In this document: positions 8,464 to 17,515 of the stretch, in pieces
How the letters are laid out: the number at the start of each line of letters is the position of its first letter
Position numbering within the stretch: position 1 is the first letter of the stretch
Notes under the pieces: generated by a model
Seen by the model: only the letters and a program-made list of their open reading frames with translations
The model's database searches: none
What the model was told of the DNA's origin: nothing
Assembly: GCA_000145985.1 (NCBI GenBank)
Contig: CP002098.1
Span: forward strand, 739,853-803,852
Direction: 5' to 3'
Length of the DNA: 64,000 nt
From: Ignisphaera aggregans DSM 17230
GTDB taxonomy: Archaea; Thermoproteota; Thermoprotei_A; Sulfolobales; Ignisphaeraceae
Made by a program: the position numbers and the translations under genes

Positions 8464-8788
8464 ACACAGTTAACGCTGGACTGTCCTTCAGACCGCCAAC
8501 ACTAATCCAAGTACTCCAGTGTGTTGAAGCACATACTGCAGGGTTCAGACTTTAGCTGTTGAAGAGCCTGAGAACTACATATATCCGCGCCTCCTTGAGG
8601 TGGTGGCGGATCCCGCCAAGAGGAGCGGGGAGTCGTGTTTATAACGCATTTCCTGAAGCTTTTTCAAGCCCGGGGGAGGTCTATGTAGTGGCTAAGGTAG
8701 AGCTGAGACCAGGACTAGAAGGTTTACGGATGCAACAAATTTCTGAATCACCAAGAAGTTCCTCGAAGAGAGTGGAGCACGGAAATAA
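8464..8788 (+). other. Gene-free GC-richer stretch with coding debris
   Basis: About 325 bases before the next promoter. Short sense-like runs occur in different frames, for example YPRLLEVVADPAKRSGE near 8575-8630 and AFPEAFSSPGEVYVVAKVEL near 8650-8710. None has a start and a full frame. The second run is in frame with the large downstream gene, but it precedes that gene's promoter and signal peptide, so I do not count it as part of that gene. Confidence 0.35.
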
Positions 8789-8800
8789 AAATTTAAAAAT
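8789..8800 (+). promoter_or_regulatory. Putative TATA box for the 8838 surface protein gene
   Basis: AAATTTAAAAAT lies 38-49 bases before ATG 8838 in sequence that is otherwise GC-richer. This supports a start at 8838 rather than at any codon further upstream, because a start upstream of the box could not be used from it. Confidence 0.45.
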
Positions 8801-8837
8801 TGAAAACATAGAGATAGTGCTTGGGCTGGGTGTAAGT

Positions 8838-10412
8838 ATGTCGATGTATACCAATTCATATAAAGCTCTACTATCAGTAGTTGTTCTTCTACTTACTGCA
8901 GTAAGCATATTAAACACTCATTTCATCCCGAGTGCTTCAGCTGAGAATATTATATATGACGACTTCAGTGGATGGATGCCCTACAGAATTACCAAGGGAA
9001 ACGTGGAGATAAAAAATGGGCGTGCAGTATTCAACTACACTCTTGACTATACCGGAGAGCTGATCTACATGTTCAGCGATGGGCATATCGACATCCCTGC
9101 ATCCGGTAATGCCACTAGGGTTCTGTCATTTAGCATCCTTGATGGTGGAGGAGATATAACGATTATGTTCATTGAAGTGGATGCCTATGGAAATATAGTT
9201 CAATATGCATCACTACCAACATTTGGTAGTGAAATTGGAGTAGTGATAGAAGTCTGGGTTACACATACATATGATGCTACATCAATGAGGCACTTCTACT
9301 ATTTCGAGGTGTGGAGACAGTTTGGACAGGAGAGATGGGTTAAAGCATGGTACAGGTATTCGATAGCTAGAGATTTCATGCCTAACATGGTAAAGATAAT
9401 AGTGAGGGGAGGGTGGTATTCATTTCTTGCAATAGACGATGTCTTCATAATGAATGTTGTTGGTGAAGGTATAACCCCAGCCAATGTAATCACTGTTACG
9501 TCTGTAGCAACTGTTACGACAACTCTCATCCAGAGGATTACCCATACAATTATGAGGACTACCACGATTCCCATCACATCAACCGTTATATCGACGTCTC
9601 TGCTCCCTGTAACCGAGACTGAGACTGTTACTTCAACTATCTCTGTACCCACCACTGTATTCCTCTGGAACACCGTTACTGTAGAGAGAGCGAGAACTGA
9701 GACTGTTAGGGAGACGGAGACGGTCACCGAGACTGTGACTAGGGCTGTGACAGAAAGGGAGACTGTGACCTACCCCATCACTGTGACTGTGCCTAAAACC
9801 CTGACAGTCACTGTAAGAGAAGCATTCACGGTTACTGAAAGAGAAACCTCCTCGGCACCTGTAACCCAGACAGTTACAGCAACATCCCAGGTCCCCCAGA
9901 TAATCCCCATAATCAGCGTAATTACGACAGACATCTACCCATTGATAATAATAGTCGCGATAATAGCTATTATCGCAGTTATCGCTGTCGCGCTAAGCAG
10001 GAGGCATACTGAGAGAATCATCATTGATAAGGACGTCATCAGAAGCATCGGAGAGAAGGAGCCGGAGCTCGCAAAAGATGTCAAGTCTATAGATATGTAC
10101 GCTAAGAGGATCGTTGAGCTCCTAGAAAACAGAGAGGCTTTGAAGCTCGAAAAGGATGGGAAATGCCACGAACTATTCGAGAATCTGAGCCAGCTCTCAG
10201 GTCACCTAGAGAAACTCGTAAACATACTGAAGAAGTACAGCGACATTCCACAGAGATTCATAGACAACTTAAGCAACATATCCAACTCAATCAGCAAGAC
10301 AATAGAGCATTACCAGAAGCACGGATGCGACGACTACATAATGGCTTCTCTAGACTCACTCAGCAGAGAGATAAGGATTCTGAGAGGATTAACAGAGAGC
10401 TTAAAACAGTAG
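8838..10412 (+). CDS. Cell-surface protein: lectin-like ectodomain, Thr-rich stalk, membrane helix, type A tail
   Basis: A 524-residue type I membrane protein. Residues 1-34 are a signal peptide (hydrophobic core LLSVVVLLLTAVSIL, cleavage after SASA). An all-beta ectodomain follows (DDFSGWMPYR, VFNYTLDYTGELIYMF), resembling a jelly-roll or laminin-G-like fold. A Thr/Val/Glu-rich stalk of TVTETVT-type repeats covers about residues 210-355, and a membrane helix residues 362-386 (LIIIVAIIAIIAVIAV). The 138-residue cytoplasmic tail holds EKEPELAKDVKSIDMY and GKCHELFENLSQL. That tail is strongly similar to the tail of the 32777-35227 protein, though the two ectodomains are unrelated. An in-frame extension to 8559 lacks a promoter and would bury the signal peptide. 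It probably belongs with the signalling island that starts at 12 kb. Confidence 0.8.
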   Translation: MSMYTNSYKALLSVVVLLLTAVSILNTHFIPSASAENIIYDDFSGWMPYRITKGNVEIKNGRAVFNYTLDYTGELIYMFSDGHIDIPASGNATRVLSFSILDGGGDITIMFIEVDAYGNIVQYASLPTFGSEIGVVIEVWVTHTYDATSMRHFYYFEVWRQFGQERWVKAWYRYSIARDFMPNMVKIIVRGGWYSFLAIDDVFIMNVVGEGITPANVITVTSVATVTTTLIQRITHTIMRTTTIPITSTVISTSLLPVTETETVTSTISVPTTVFLWNTVTVERARTETVRETETVTETVTRAVTERETVTYPITVTVPKTLTVTVREAFTVTERETSSAPVTQTVTATSQVPQIIPIISVITTDIYPLIIIVAIIAIIAVIAVALSRRHTERIIIDKDVIRSIGEKEPELAKDVKSIDMYAKRIVELLENREALKLEKDGKCHELFENLSQLSGHLEKLVNILKKYSDIPQRFIDNLSNISNSISKTIEHYQKHGCDDYIMASLDSLSREIRILRGLTESLKQ

Positions 10413-10522
10413 ACAAAATGCATATGAATAGAAGTATGAACACTAAGAGCAGAGAGAATTTGAAAATATGTATTCATCGATGTGTTTCATCAATAGCACC
10501 ACGATAGATCCCCGTCTCGCTC

Positions 10523-10884
10523 TTGAAGATTGTTGAGGAAGCTATGAGTAGAGCTGTCCACAGATTCGTCGAACTGATTGAGGGTCTTCTATACGTGCTA
10601 CAGCTACCTGTGGTAGAACTATAGTAAATCTGTGGGCACAGTGTTGGGGCTTACAGAGATTCTCACGGCTTCCCTCATTGAGCAGAGGCTTGAGGAATCT
10701 GGCTTAAAAGTTGGCGGAGTACAGCTACAGACATATGAGGAGCTTGCAGAACTCGGTGAGGCACATACGAGGGTTGTCTACGGATTGGCTGGCTACAGGA
10801 GGAAGGAGGCCAAGCTTCGTTTTAAGTATTACCAAGTCTGTTATTGAGAAGTTTAGAGAGATTGAGGTGAAGTTATTTGGTTGA
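10523..10884 (+). pseudogene. HEPN-type gene remnant with several frameshifts
   Basis: Helical fragments lie end to end in changing frames. They are AMSRAVHRFVELIEGLLY (from TTG 10523), CGRTIVNLWAQCWG, then LIEQRLEESGLKVGGVQLQ with AELGEAHTRVVYGLAGYR (10632-10800), and finally SVIEKFREIEVKLFG ending at 10884. The last segment overlaps the start of the nucleotidyltransferase remnant at 10877. This order and overlap are typical of HEPN/MNT toxin-antitoxin pairs. The exact family is inferred from context. Confidence 0.45.
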
Positions 10885-11190
10885 AACAAAACTTCAGCTA
10901 CTTAGGAGATGGAGAAATGTTGTTGAGATTGTTGCTAGAGTTGTTGGAGAGCTGTATCCAGAGGCAGAAGTATATCTATTTGGAGGTGCGGCAGAGGGTA
11001 GGCTTACAGTATTGATATAGCTATAGTATTCAAGAAACCTCTAGACCTAGAGAAACAGGCTGAGATAGTCTCAAGAATATGGGATAAACTTGAGGAATAT
11101 GGAGTTCCTCCATACTATCCCCTACATCTAGTGGTTCTAAGTGAATCAGAGTTTGAGAAGCTTCGAGGAGCTAGGATTAGAATCTCTTAA
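10877..11190 (+). pseudogene. MNT-type minimal nucleotidyltransferase, frameshifted
   Basis: TTG 10877 reads VVGELYPEAEVYLFGGAAEG, the first strand and GG/GS loop of a minimal nucleotidyltransferase. At about 11014 the frame ends (TAG). One shift continues as SIDIAIVFKKPLDLEKQAE, giving the D-x-D metal motif, to a stop at 11188-11190. Full-length MNT proteins need both halves in one frame, so the gene is broken just before its catalytic aspartates. It would be the antitoxin partner of the preceding HEPN remnant. Confidence 0.65.
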
Positions 11191-11280
11191 TAGGTGTATA
11201 GCTATGGTCTTGAGAAAGATGGAGAAGTTGAATAGATGTTTTGCTATCCAATAAAATACTGTTGCCCATACATGTCTATT

Positions 11281-11738
11281 CTATCTCCAAATCCTTGGAG
11301 GTTCACTCCTCCGCAACACCTCCTTTGGCTCCCATCTAAATCTCCACAGACCTCTCCCAACATCCTCTAGAGCTATCTGAAACTCACTAATAGCCTTATC
11401 ACTCAAGAGAACCTCATCTGCAATAGGAGAAATCACAAGATCCACCACAACCTCAGGTAACTCAGCTTCTCCAGCAACAACCTTAGCACTACATGCCCCC
11501 TGGACCAGTAGTCTCAAAAACAGTTTCAGATCCAGGTAGAGGTGGCCAAAAACCCAAAATCTCTGCAACAGCCCTAGGAACAAATACCTGTGGTGTTTCA
11601 GCTTCATAACCACTATTAGCTAGAACGACTGTCTCAACAACCCTATCTCCTCTCCTCAATACCCACAGTCCTTATACGACCAACCCTAGGCCTCCGCCTA
11701 TCCCTTATAAAACCAACAAAAACCTTTGAAGCCTCCAA
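11281..11738 (-). pseudogene. Retropepsin-like protein with at least two frameshifts
   Basis: From TTG 11738 the frame reads VFVGFIRDRRRPRVGRIRT, then shifts near 11655. It continues as ANSGYEAETPQVFVPRAVAE and SETVFETTGPGG, then shifts again at the run of five C (11496-11500, plus strand). The last part, AKVVAGEAELPEVVVDLVIS then ADEVLLSDKAISEF, ends at 11281. The pattern 'NSGYEAETPxVFVP ... ISPxADEVLLSDK ... WRFRW' belongs to an archaeal aspartyl-protease-like family related to clan AA. The usual catalytic D of D-S/T-G is N here (NSG). The gene looks dead. Confidence 0.6.
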
Positions 11739-12057
11739 AGCATTTCACCACATTCAACATATCTCTCAAAGTTTATAGCTCTTCATGTATAGCTTATACC
11801 AAAATCCAAAGTAAAGTATAGAAACATCACAGTCTATTTATAGCTAACCAACCTTCACCTTCAAATAACCTAGATCTACATATAGACACTAAAATCCTCA
11901 ACATAGCCAACAAAATTCTTATCAACACAATATTTATGGATCTCAGAAAATATTCAAACCAAATAAACATAGCCAATAACAAAACAAAAACAAGCTCTAT
12001 ATAAAACGTCAAGAAATAATACAAAAAACTAGAACAAACAAGAATAGAGACACAAAA

Positions 12058-12067
12058 ACATATATAG
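12058..12067 (+). promoter_or_regulatory. Putative TATA box before the NosD-like surface protein; AT-rich leader 11739-12057
   Basis: ACATATATAG lies 31-40 bases before ATG 12098. The preceding 320 bases (11739-12057) are very AT-rich with no convincing gene on either strand. They form the left boundary of the signalling island. Confidence 0.4.
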
Positions 12068-12097
12068 AAACTATACATAGATTTCTATGGGTACTCT

Positions 12098-14902
12098 ATG
12101 CATAGAACAACAATAATAGCAATAACAATAATATTGATAAACATTATAACACCACTCACAACAACAATAAACACAGAGACAAGTATAGCACCAATAAAAT
12201 GGGTTAAATACATAAACCCAACAGACAAAGATGATGGAGCATATGGGACGTGTATATTTGGAGACTATATAGCTGTTGTTGGACGTATTGAATATAACTA
12301 TACCCCGAGTAATATTGCTCCACATCCATATATAGTTCTTCTGGATAGAGATAGTGGTGAAATTGTTAGAGAGTGGATTGGCGAAGAAATAGGGGGTTTC
12401 GCTAATTGTATTTCAATTGGAGATAAGCTATATGTTGTCGGCTCGACTGATTCTAGAGGGGTTATATATGTATTTGATGAGAATCTCAATATTGTAGATA
12501 AAGTAATGAATAGCTATAGCTCTGTATATGAATCAATAGTATATGGCGGTAGCTATATATACATAGGTGGCGTGATTCTTAAGGATGTTGATGGTGATGA
12601 AATTTATGAATTTGTTTGGCTTGTTGAGAAGAGAACTGTTGATCTAGATCTAGTAAGCTCTAGAGAAATATATCCTGGTCCACGGTACTCGGGATATTTG
12701 TATGATATAGATGTAAATAGTGTTACAGGTGATATATGGGCTGTTGGATGGTATTATACATATATAAATCAAACATTCATAGGCTATCCACTAATAGCTA
12801 TACTCAACAATAACCTCAACAATGTTAAGCTAATAGACTATCCTGAGGAACATAAAAACTATCTGGGTGAGCTCATCAGCATATGCTTTGACAACAATGG
12901 ATATGCATATATCGCTGCCAATTATGGTGTCGCTAAATTTGATCCCAGAGGAAATCTTGTTACAGTCAACAAAAAGTATTACTCTAGAATGATACTGTGT
13001 ATCGGCAACAAGATTTACATCTTTAGAGATCCCTATATATATGGTTATAGTAGACATGTTCTAACAGCATTAGACAACAATCTAAATCTCGTTGATGAAT
13101 ATGTATTGAGTAGAGATATAGATGCAAACTCGTATTTCTGGCCAGGTAAGGCATCGTTCGATGGAGAGAGTATATATGTAGCTGGAGTCGATAGAGCTCT
13201 AGGAGAGAACAACTGGAGGATTGTTGTGTATTCAATAGCTGTAGAGCAACCAGCATCTACGATTATATATCCAACTACTACACCACCTAGTAAAACCAGC
13301 AGTTTAACACCGCGAAAACCAATAAGAATTATCGGCGATAAGAATTTCACACAGGAGAACGGTGTTGTCAGCGGGTCTGGTACAGCTGACGATCCGTATA
13401 TTATTGAGGGCTGGGAGATAAATGCATTAGGCTATGACGATGGAATATATATTGCGAATACAAGAGCATACTTCATAATAAGAAACTGCAAAATATACTG
13501 GGCAAGCTGGAGTGGAATACACCTAGAAAACGTAACAAACGGAAAAATAACAAACAACACCATAACAAACAATAGTGCTGGCATTAATCTCTGGCATTCA
13601 AGTAATAATATTATTGAATACAATAACATAGTAGATAATAGTGCTGGCATCGATCTCGTTTATTCAAGTAATAATGTTGTTAAATACAACAACATAACAA
13701 ACAATTATTACGGCGTTCGTCTCCTTGATTCAAGTAGTAATGTTATTGTTAGTAATGTTTTTGTTGGTGATGGCTTACTTGTTTACGACTCCTATAATAA
13801 TACTGTCCTAGATAATACCGTTAATGGTAAGCCACTCATATATCTTGAGAATGTTGGTAATCATATTGTTTCTGGTAATGTTGGCCAAGTAGTGCTCGTA
13901 AACTGCTACAACATAACAGTGACAAACCTAAATCTATCAAGTACCACTGTAGGCATAGAACTATGGAACACAAACAATAGCGTATTAAAATATAATAATA
14001 TAGCAAACAATGGTGGTGGCCTCGTTCTCGTTTATTCAAGTAATAATGTTATCGAGTACAATAACATAGCAAACAACAAAGCTTATGGCATCGGTCTCGA
14101 GTATTCAAGTAATAATGTTATTGTACACAATAATATAGCAAACAACAAGGGGGAGGGCATTTACCTCCTTGCTTCAAGCAATAATGTTATTGCTGGTAAT
14201 AATTTCATTAATTCTAGGCAGGTCATCTCCTACCACTCTGATAATACCTGGGATCTTGGTTATCCTATGGGCGGTAATTATTGGAGTGATCATAGTTGTA
14301 CTGATCGATATAGGGGGTCATACCAGAATGAGACTGAGGGTGATGGGATATGCGACAAACCGTACCCAATATACGATGAAGGATACAATGGTTACCAGTA
14401 TGACCGCTACCCGCTGGTGAACCCTGTAAACATAACACTACCAACAACTACACCAGTAACCACGACTGTTACAACTACTAAGACTACAACCACGACTATT
14501 TCCCCAACTACCACTACGCCTCAAACTACAACAACACTAGTTACATCGACTACTACAACTCTAATGATGTCTAAAACTATAACTACAACTATGAATACAA
14601 ATACGATAGTTAAGCCATCTACTACATCAATAACAGTATTAACTACATCAACCATATCACCAACTACTACCACATCTCCAATAATAACACCTACAACCAC
14701 TATAGCTACTACTCAACTAGCTCCACCTCTTATACAGAATCCAATATTCAACCCAATATTCATAGCATTACCGATAACAGTTATAGCAATACCATTTATA
14801 TCATATGGAGTTATTAACTATAAGAAGAAGAGAGATGAAGAGAGAATAAGAAGAAGGATAGAGAAGATAATTAGAGACATAGATGAACTACTAAATAGGT
14901 GA
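12098..14902 (+). CDS. Cell-surface receptor-like protein: propeller, NosD-type beta-helix, Thr-rich stalk, membrane helix, type B tail
   Basis: A 934-residue protein starting with a signal sequence (TTIIAITIILINIITPL). Residues about 35-385 are propeller-like repeats (GDYIAVVGRIEYNY, GSYIYIGGVIL). Residues about 410-720 are a right-handed beta-helix of the NosD/PbH1 type, with many copies of the pattern SSNNVIxYNNIxNN, closing in the standard GYPMGGNYWSDH and GDGICDKPYPI. A Thr-rich stalk (about 765-875) and a membrane helix (about 885-907) follow. The 25-residue basic tail contains RIRRRIEKIIRDIDELLNR, nearly the same as the tail of the 35290-36603 protein. The stop is four bases before the start of a Ser/Thr kinase gene, so receptor and kinase are very likely one transcript and may act together. 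Confidence 0.85.
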   Translation: MHRTTIIAITIILINIITPLTTTINTETSIAPIKWVKYINPTDKDDGAYGTCIFGDYIAVVGRIEYNYTPSNIAPHPYIVLLDRDSGEIVREWIGEEIGGFANCISIGDKLYVVGSTDSRGVIYVFDENLNIVDKVMNSYSSVYESIVYGGSYIYIGGVILKDVDGDEIYEFVWLVEKRTVDLDLVSSREIYPGPRYSGYLYDIDVNSVTGDIWAVGWYYTYINQTFIGYPLIAILNNNLNNVKLIDYPEEHKNYLGELISICFDNNGYAYIAANYGVAKFDPRGNLVTVNKKYYSRMILCIGNKIYIFRDPYIYGYSRHVLTALDNNLNLVDEYVLSRDIDANSYFWPGKASFDGESIYVAGVDRALGENNWRIVVYSIAVEQPASTIIYPTTTPPSKTSSLTPRKPIRIIGDKNFTQENGVVSGSGTADDPYIIEGWEINALGYDDGIYIANTRAYFIIRNCKIYWASWSGIHLENVTNGKITNNTITNNSAGINLWHSSNNIIEYNNIVDNSAGIDLVYSSNNVVKYNNITNNYYGVRLLDSSSNVIVSNVFVGDGLLVYDSYNNTVLDNTVNGKPLIYLENVGNHIVSGNVGQVVLVNCYNITVTNLNLSSTTVGIELWNTNNSVLKYNNIANNGGGLVLVYSSNNVIEYNNIANNKAYGIGLEYSSNNVIVHNNIANNKGEGIYLLASSNNVIAGNNFINSRQVISYHSDNTWDLGYPMGGNYWSDHSCTDRYRGSYQNETEGDGICDKPYPIYDEGYNGYQYDRYPLVNPVNITLPTTTPVTTTVTTTKTTTTTISPTTTTPQTTTTLVTSTTTTLMMSKTITTTMNTNTIVKPSTTSITVLTTSTISPTTTTSPIITPTTTIATTQLAPPLIQNPIFNPIFIALPITVIAIPFISYGVINYKKKRDEERIRRRIEKIIRDIDELLNR

Positions 14903-14906
14903 TTAT

Positions 14907-16442
14907 ATGGAGTCTGTGCTTGGTGAGATTGAGAGAGTTGTTGAAGAGCTTAAGAGGGTTATGGTTGGGGGGTATGGTTTTGTTTTTGCTAAGAAGCTTC
15001 TTAGGGAGGCAAGGGAGTTGTGTATGCGTGGTGATTTTTTGGGGTGTTTGGAGTTTGTTAGGAGGGCTGTTAATGGGGTTGAGAGGGAGAAGAAAGTTGT
15101 TTCTGTTCTTAATGAGCTACGTAAGGTGATTGGTGATAATGTTGAGCTGAAGAGGTTTTATGATAATATTGTTAATATGTTAAGGGCTGGTGATCTTGAT
15201 TCTGCTGAGAATATGCTTAAGGAGTTTGTGGATAGAGTTAGGGAGTGGAGGAAGAGGAGGTTTATGGAGATACTTGAGGCTTTTGAGAGAGAGGTTGGAG
15301 AGTTTGAGAGAATATTTGCAGGATATGGTATTACTTCATCTAATCTTGTTTCTGCTAGGAATCTTGTTAATGAGTTGAAAGAGTATTTAGCTAGAGGTCT
15401 TATTGAGGAGGCTGAATCTATTTTTAGTGAGCTTAGAAGGATATTGGATGTAGTTAGAGGTGAGGTTGGGGAGGCTGAGAAGAGGTTTAGGGAGAGAAGA
15501 TTTTCTATATCTATTGCTGATATAGAGCAGCTATTGGCTAATAGTGTTAGTGGGCTTTTAACTGGTTATAGCTGTGTTGAGGGGTATAAGCCTAGGAGAG
15601 TATCTCTTCGTAGAGATATTGCTCCTGAGGGTTTTGAGGGCGAATGGGAGTGCTGTCTTCTTGGCTGTGGTGGTTGGGGTTGTGCATATAGATGTATAGG
15701 AAGTAATGGTGAATCTATAGTATTTAAAGTGCCGAGAGGTTTTGAGTCTCTGATTGATTATGGGAGTATTCCTACTGTTAGTAGAAAGCTTATGGAGAGA
15801 ATTACGGAGGAGGCTAATACTATAAAGGCGTTAAAGCATCCAAATATACTTCGTCTATATGGTGTATCATCAACAGCTCCACTACTAATCTATGAATATG
15901 CAGATTATGGCTCTCTTGAGTGGCAGATTGCTAGAGGCTGGAAACCTAGTTTAAGAGAAGCATTATTGATAGCTATACAGATAGGTGATGCTATAAGATA
16001 TATACACTCAAGAGGTCTTGTACATGGAGATATTAAAGCTGGTAACATCTTCTTTGTAAAGGGAGTTGCAAAACTTGGAGACTTCTCATCACTAGTAAAG
16101 CTATTAGCAAAAACAAGCTCCCACTCCAGATATACCTATACCCCTGGCTGGTGTGCACCTGAACAAATATATTCTGATCTTATGAGAAAAGCTAGTGAAA
16201 GAGGATTAGAATCCCGTATGGATGTATATCAGCTAGGTAATCTATTGCTCTATCTATTAAGTGGAGATACTATCGATGGTGAAGAAGCTATAAAACCTGG
16301 GAAAATAGAGAGCTATATAAAAAGTATAGAACAAGATGCACTTAGAGAAATATTGATGGAAATGCTGAATCCAGAGCCATGGAATAGAATCTCAAGTGAG
16401 GAATCTGTGAAAAGACTTCTTGAGGTGTATAGCAGTCTCTAG
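14907..16442 (+). CDS. Ser/Thr protein kinase with N-terminal coiled coil
   Basis: A 511-residue soluble kinase. Residues 1-200 are long amphipathic helices. The kinase domain covers about 248-510: Gly-rich loop GCGGWG (253-258), Lys274 in IVFKVP, Glu301/302 in helix C (ITEEANTI), catalytic loop HGDIKAGN (373-380, Asp375 and Asn380), Mg-binding DFS (392-394, in place of DFG) and CAPEQ for the APE motif (416-420). All residues needed for catalysis are present, so it should be active. It starts four bases after a surface protein with a type B tail and has no membrane helix. The simplest model is a kinase docked on receptor tails through its helical N-terminus. The FHA gene at 16491-17324 is convergent. 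Confidence 0.9.
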   Translation: MESVLGEIERVVEELKRVMVGGYGFVFAKKLLREARELCMRGDFLGCLEFVRRAVNGVEREKKVVSVLNELRKVIGDNVELKRFYDNIVNMLRAGDLDSAENMLKEFVDRVREWRKRRFMEILEAFEREVGEFERIFAGYGITSSNLVSARNLVNELKEYLARGLIEEAESIFSELRRILDVVRGEVGEAEKRFRERRFSISIADIEQLLANSVSGLLTGYSCVEGYKPRRVSLRRDIAPEGFEGEWECCLLGCGGWGCAYRCIGSNGESIVFKVPRGFESLIDYGSIPTVSRKLMERITEEANTIKALKHPNILRLYGVSSTAPLLIYEYADYGSLEWQIARGWKPSLREALLIAIQIGDAIRYIHSRGLVHGDIKAGNIFFVKGVAKLGDFSSLVKLLAKTSSHSRYTYTPGWCAPEQIYSDLMRKASERGLESRMDVYQLGNLLLYLLSGDTIDGEEAIKPGKIESYIKSIEQDALREILMEMLNPEPWNRISSEESVKRLLEVYSSL

Positions 16443-16490
16443 ATATATCAAATCCTACAACTATCATTATGTTATATAGTGTAAAACACA

Positions 16491-17324
16491 TTATATGGGT
16501 ATTGGGATTCTATACTTCATCTGTATACTATTCAGAATTTGTTTAATCGCATTCTCTATATCTCTCTTCAAGTTTCGAAAAGCAATTCTATCCGATGAGG
16601 TATACTTTAAAAGGTTTAGAATACTTCTATCTATATTAATCCCCAGCTCACCTCCTTCTGACTCTAGAATATCGAGTACTGATTTGATGTGATTACTATA
16701 TGCATCTACATCTTCCTTCGAAACATCAACCATTAGGACGAGTAGTGTTGTCACTAGAGTTTGTGCTGTAGTAAATTTTCTATTCTCATTCAATTCCTCT
16801 AACTTGACCCTATCCCCATATATATCAGGTTTATCAGGTAGCTTTACAATTACATTCTTTTCATCGAGTGGAAATATCTTTACAGATGGATAACCTCTAA
16901 GCTCATCAATACTTCTAATAATGTATGCACCTACTGGAAGAGTCTCAATATTTGAAGCAAACATAGTTCTAAACGATGTATTGTAGCCTACAACTATAAG
17001 ACTTCCATCTCTAAGCTCATATCTAGCACCTTCACAGATACTACCTCTGAGTACACCCTTCAACAGATATCCATCCACCAGAGTACCATTTGTACTACAT
17101 AGATCCATAACATAATATTTATCACCATATCTAAAAATCCTTACATGACCCTCTCTCACACCAGGAATTCTACGAGAAACAGTTAGATCAGCTCCCAATA
17201 CTGTTTCTGAACCATCATATTCAAAAACTACTTCAACACCGGTATGAGTTCTATATATCATGGCATAATCTTTGACAGCAATGGGGTAGGGTTTACGGGG
17301 GCGCTCAAAGACTATATAGAGCAT
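16491..17324 (-). CDS. FHA-domain phosphothreonine-binding protein
   Basis: A 277-residue protein whose N-terminal third is a forkhead-associated domain: VLGADLTVSRRIPGVREGH (residues 42-60; Gly44, Ser50-Arg51, His60) then YYVMDLCSTNGTLVDGYLL (70-88; Asn79-Gly80). These are the phosphothreonine-binding loop residues. The rest (about 125-277) is helical and unknown. It has no membrane segment, so it should read phosphorylation inside the cell, most likely by the adjacent kinases. The gene is convergent with the 14907 kinase and divergent from the giant kinase at 17516. A small palindrome lies between its TATA-like element and ATG. Confidence 0.88.
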   Translation of the reverse strand: MLYIVFERPRKPYPIAVKDYAMIYRTHTGVEVVFEYDGSETVLGADLTVSRRIPGVREGHVRIFRYGDKYYVMDLCSTNGTLVDGYLLKGVLRGSICEGARYELRDGSLIVVGYNTSFRTMFASNIETLPVGAYIIRSIDELRGYPSVKIFPLDEKNVIVKLPDKPDIYGDRVKLEELNENRKFTTAQTLVTTLLVLMVDVSKEDVDAYSNHIKSVLDILESEGGELGINIDRSILNLLKYTSSDRIAFRNLKRDIENAIKQILNSIQMKYRIPIPI

Positions 17325-17333
17325 AGTAAAACC

Positions 17334-17374
17334 ACTACTATTCCAGTAGTAGAGCAGTAGAAATTTAAATTTAT
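17334..17374 (-). promoter_or_regulatory. FHA gene promoter with an inverted repeat in the leader
   Basis: Reading toward the FHA gene, an AT block AATAAATTTAAAT (17362-17374) is positioned as a TATA box. Between it and ATG 17324 is the perfect inverted repeat ACTACT-ATTCC-AGTAGT (17334-17350). A repeat at the expected transcription start can act as an operator or as a short RNA hairpin. No second copy was noticed elsewhere in the island. Confidence 0.4.
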
Positions 17375-17443
17375 TATAATTAAATCGTCATCTAGCAATA
17401 TTCTTCCCACACTATTTAACCAGGTAGTTAATGATAATTAACA

Positions 17444-17454
17444 TTTTTATATTA
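17444..17454 (+). promoter_or_regulatory. Putative TATA box for the giant kinase gene
   Basis: TTTTTATATTA lies about 62-72 bases before TTG 17516. This would leave a leader of about 40 bases. It lies in the 191-base divergent region shared with the FHA gene and could drive the block of three genes from 17.5 to 27.4 kb. Confidence 0.35.
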
Positions 17455-17515
17455 GGAGTACCACTAGATATGATAGGCTAGCAATGTAGAGCATGTTGCA
17501 TAATAGGTCGATATC

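Noticed and set aside
8559..8837. N-terminal extension of the 8838 surface protein by 93 residues
   Set aside because: A TATA box lies inside it and the extension would bury the signal peptide.
9299..9727. 142-residue minus-strand frame rich in Val and Thr
   Set aside because: It is antisense to the Thr/Val/Glu-rich stalk of the 8838 protein; low-complexity shadow.
13550..14200. Direct repeats with AATAATGTTATT-like units as a repeat element
   Set aside because: They are codons of the beta-helix repeats (SSNNVI-YNNI-NN) of the NosD-like protein, not an independent element.
14899..15129. Overlapping 76-codon frame at the kinase start
   Set aside because: Leu/Gly/Arg-rich shadow frame of the kinase gene; no family features.
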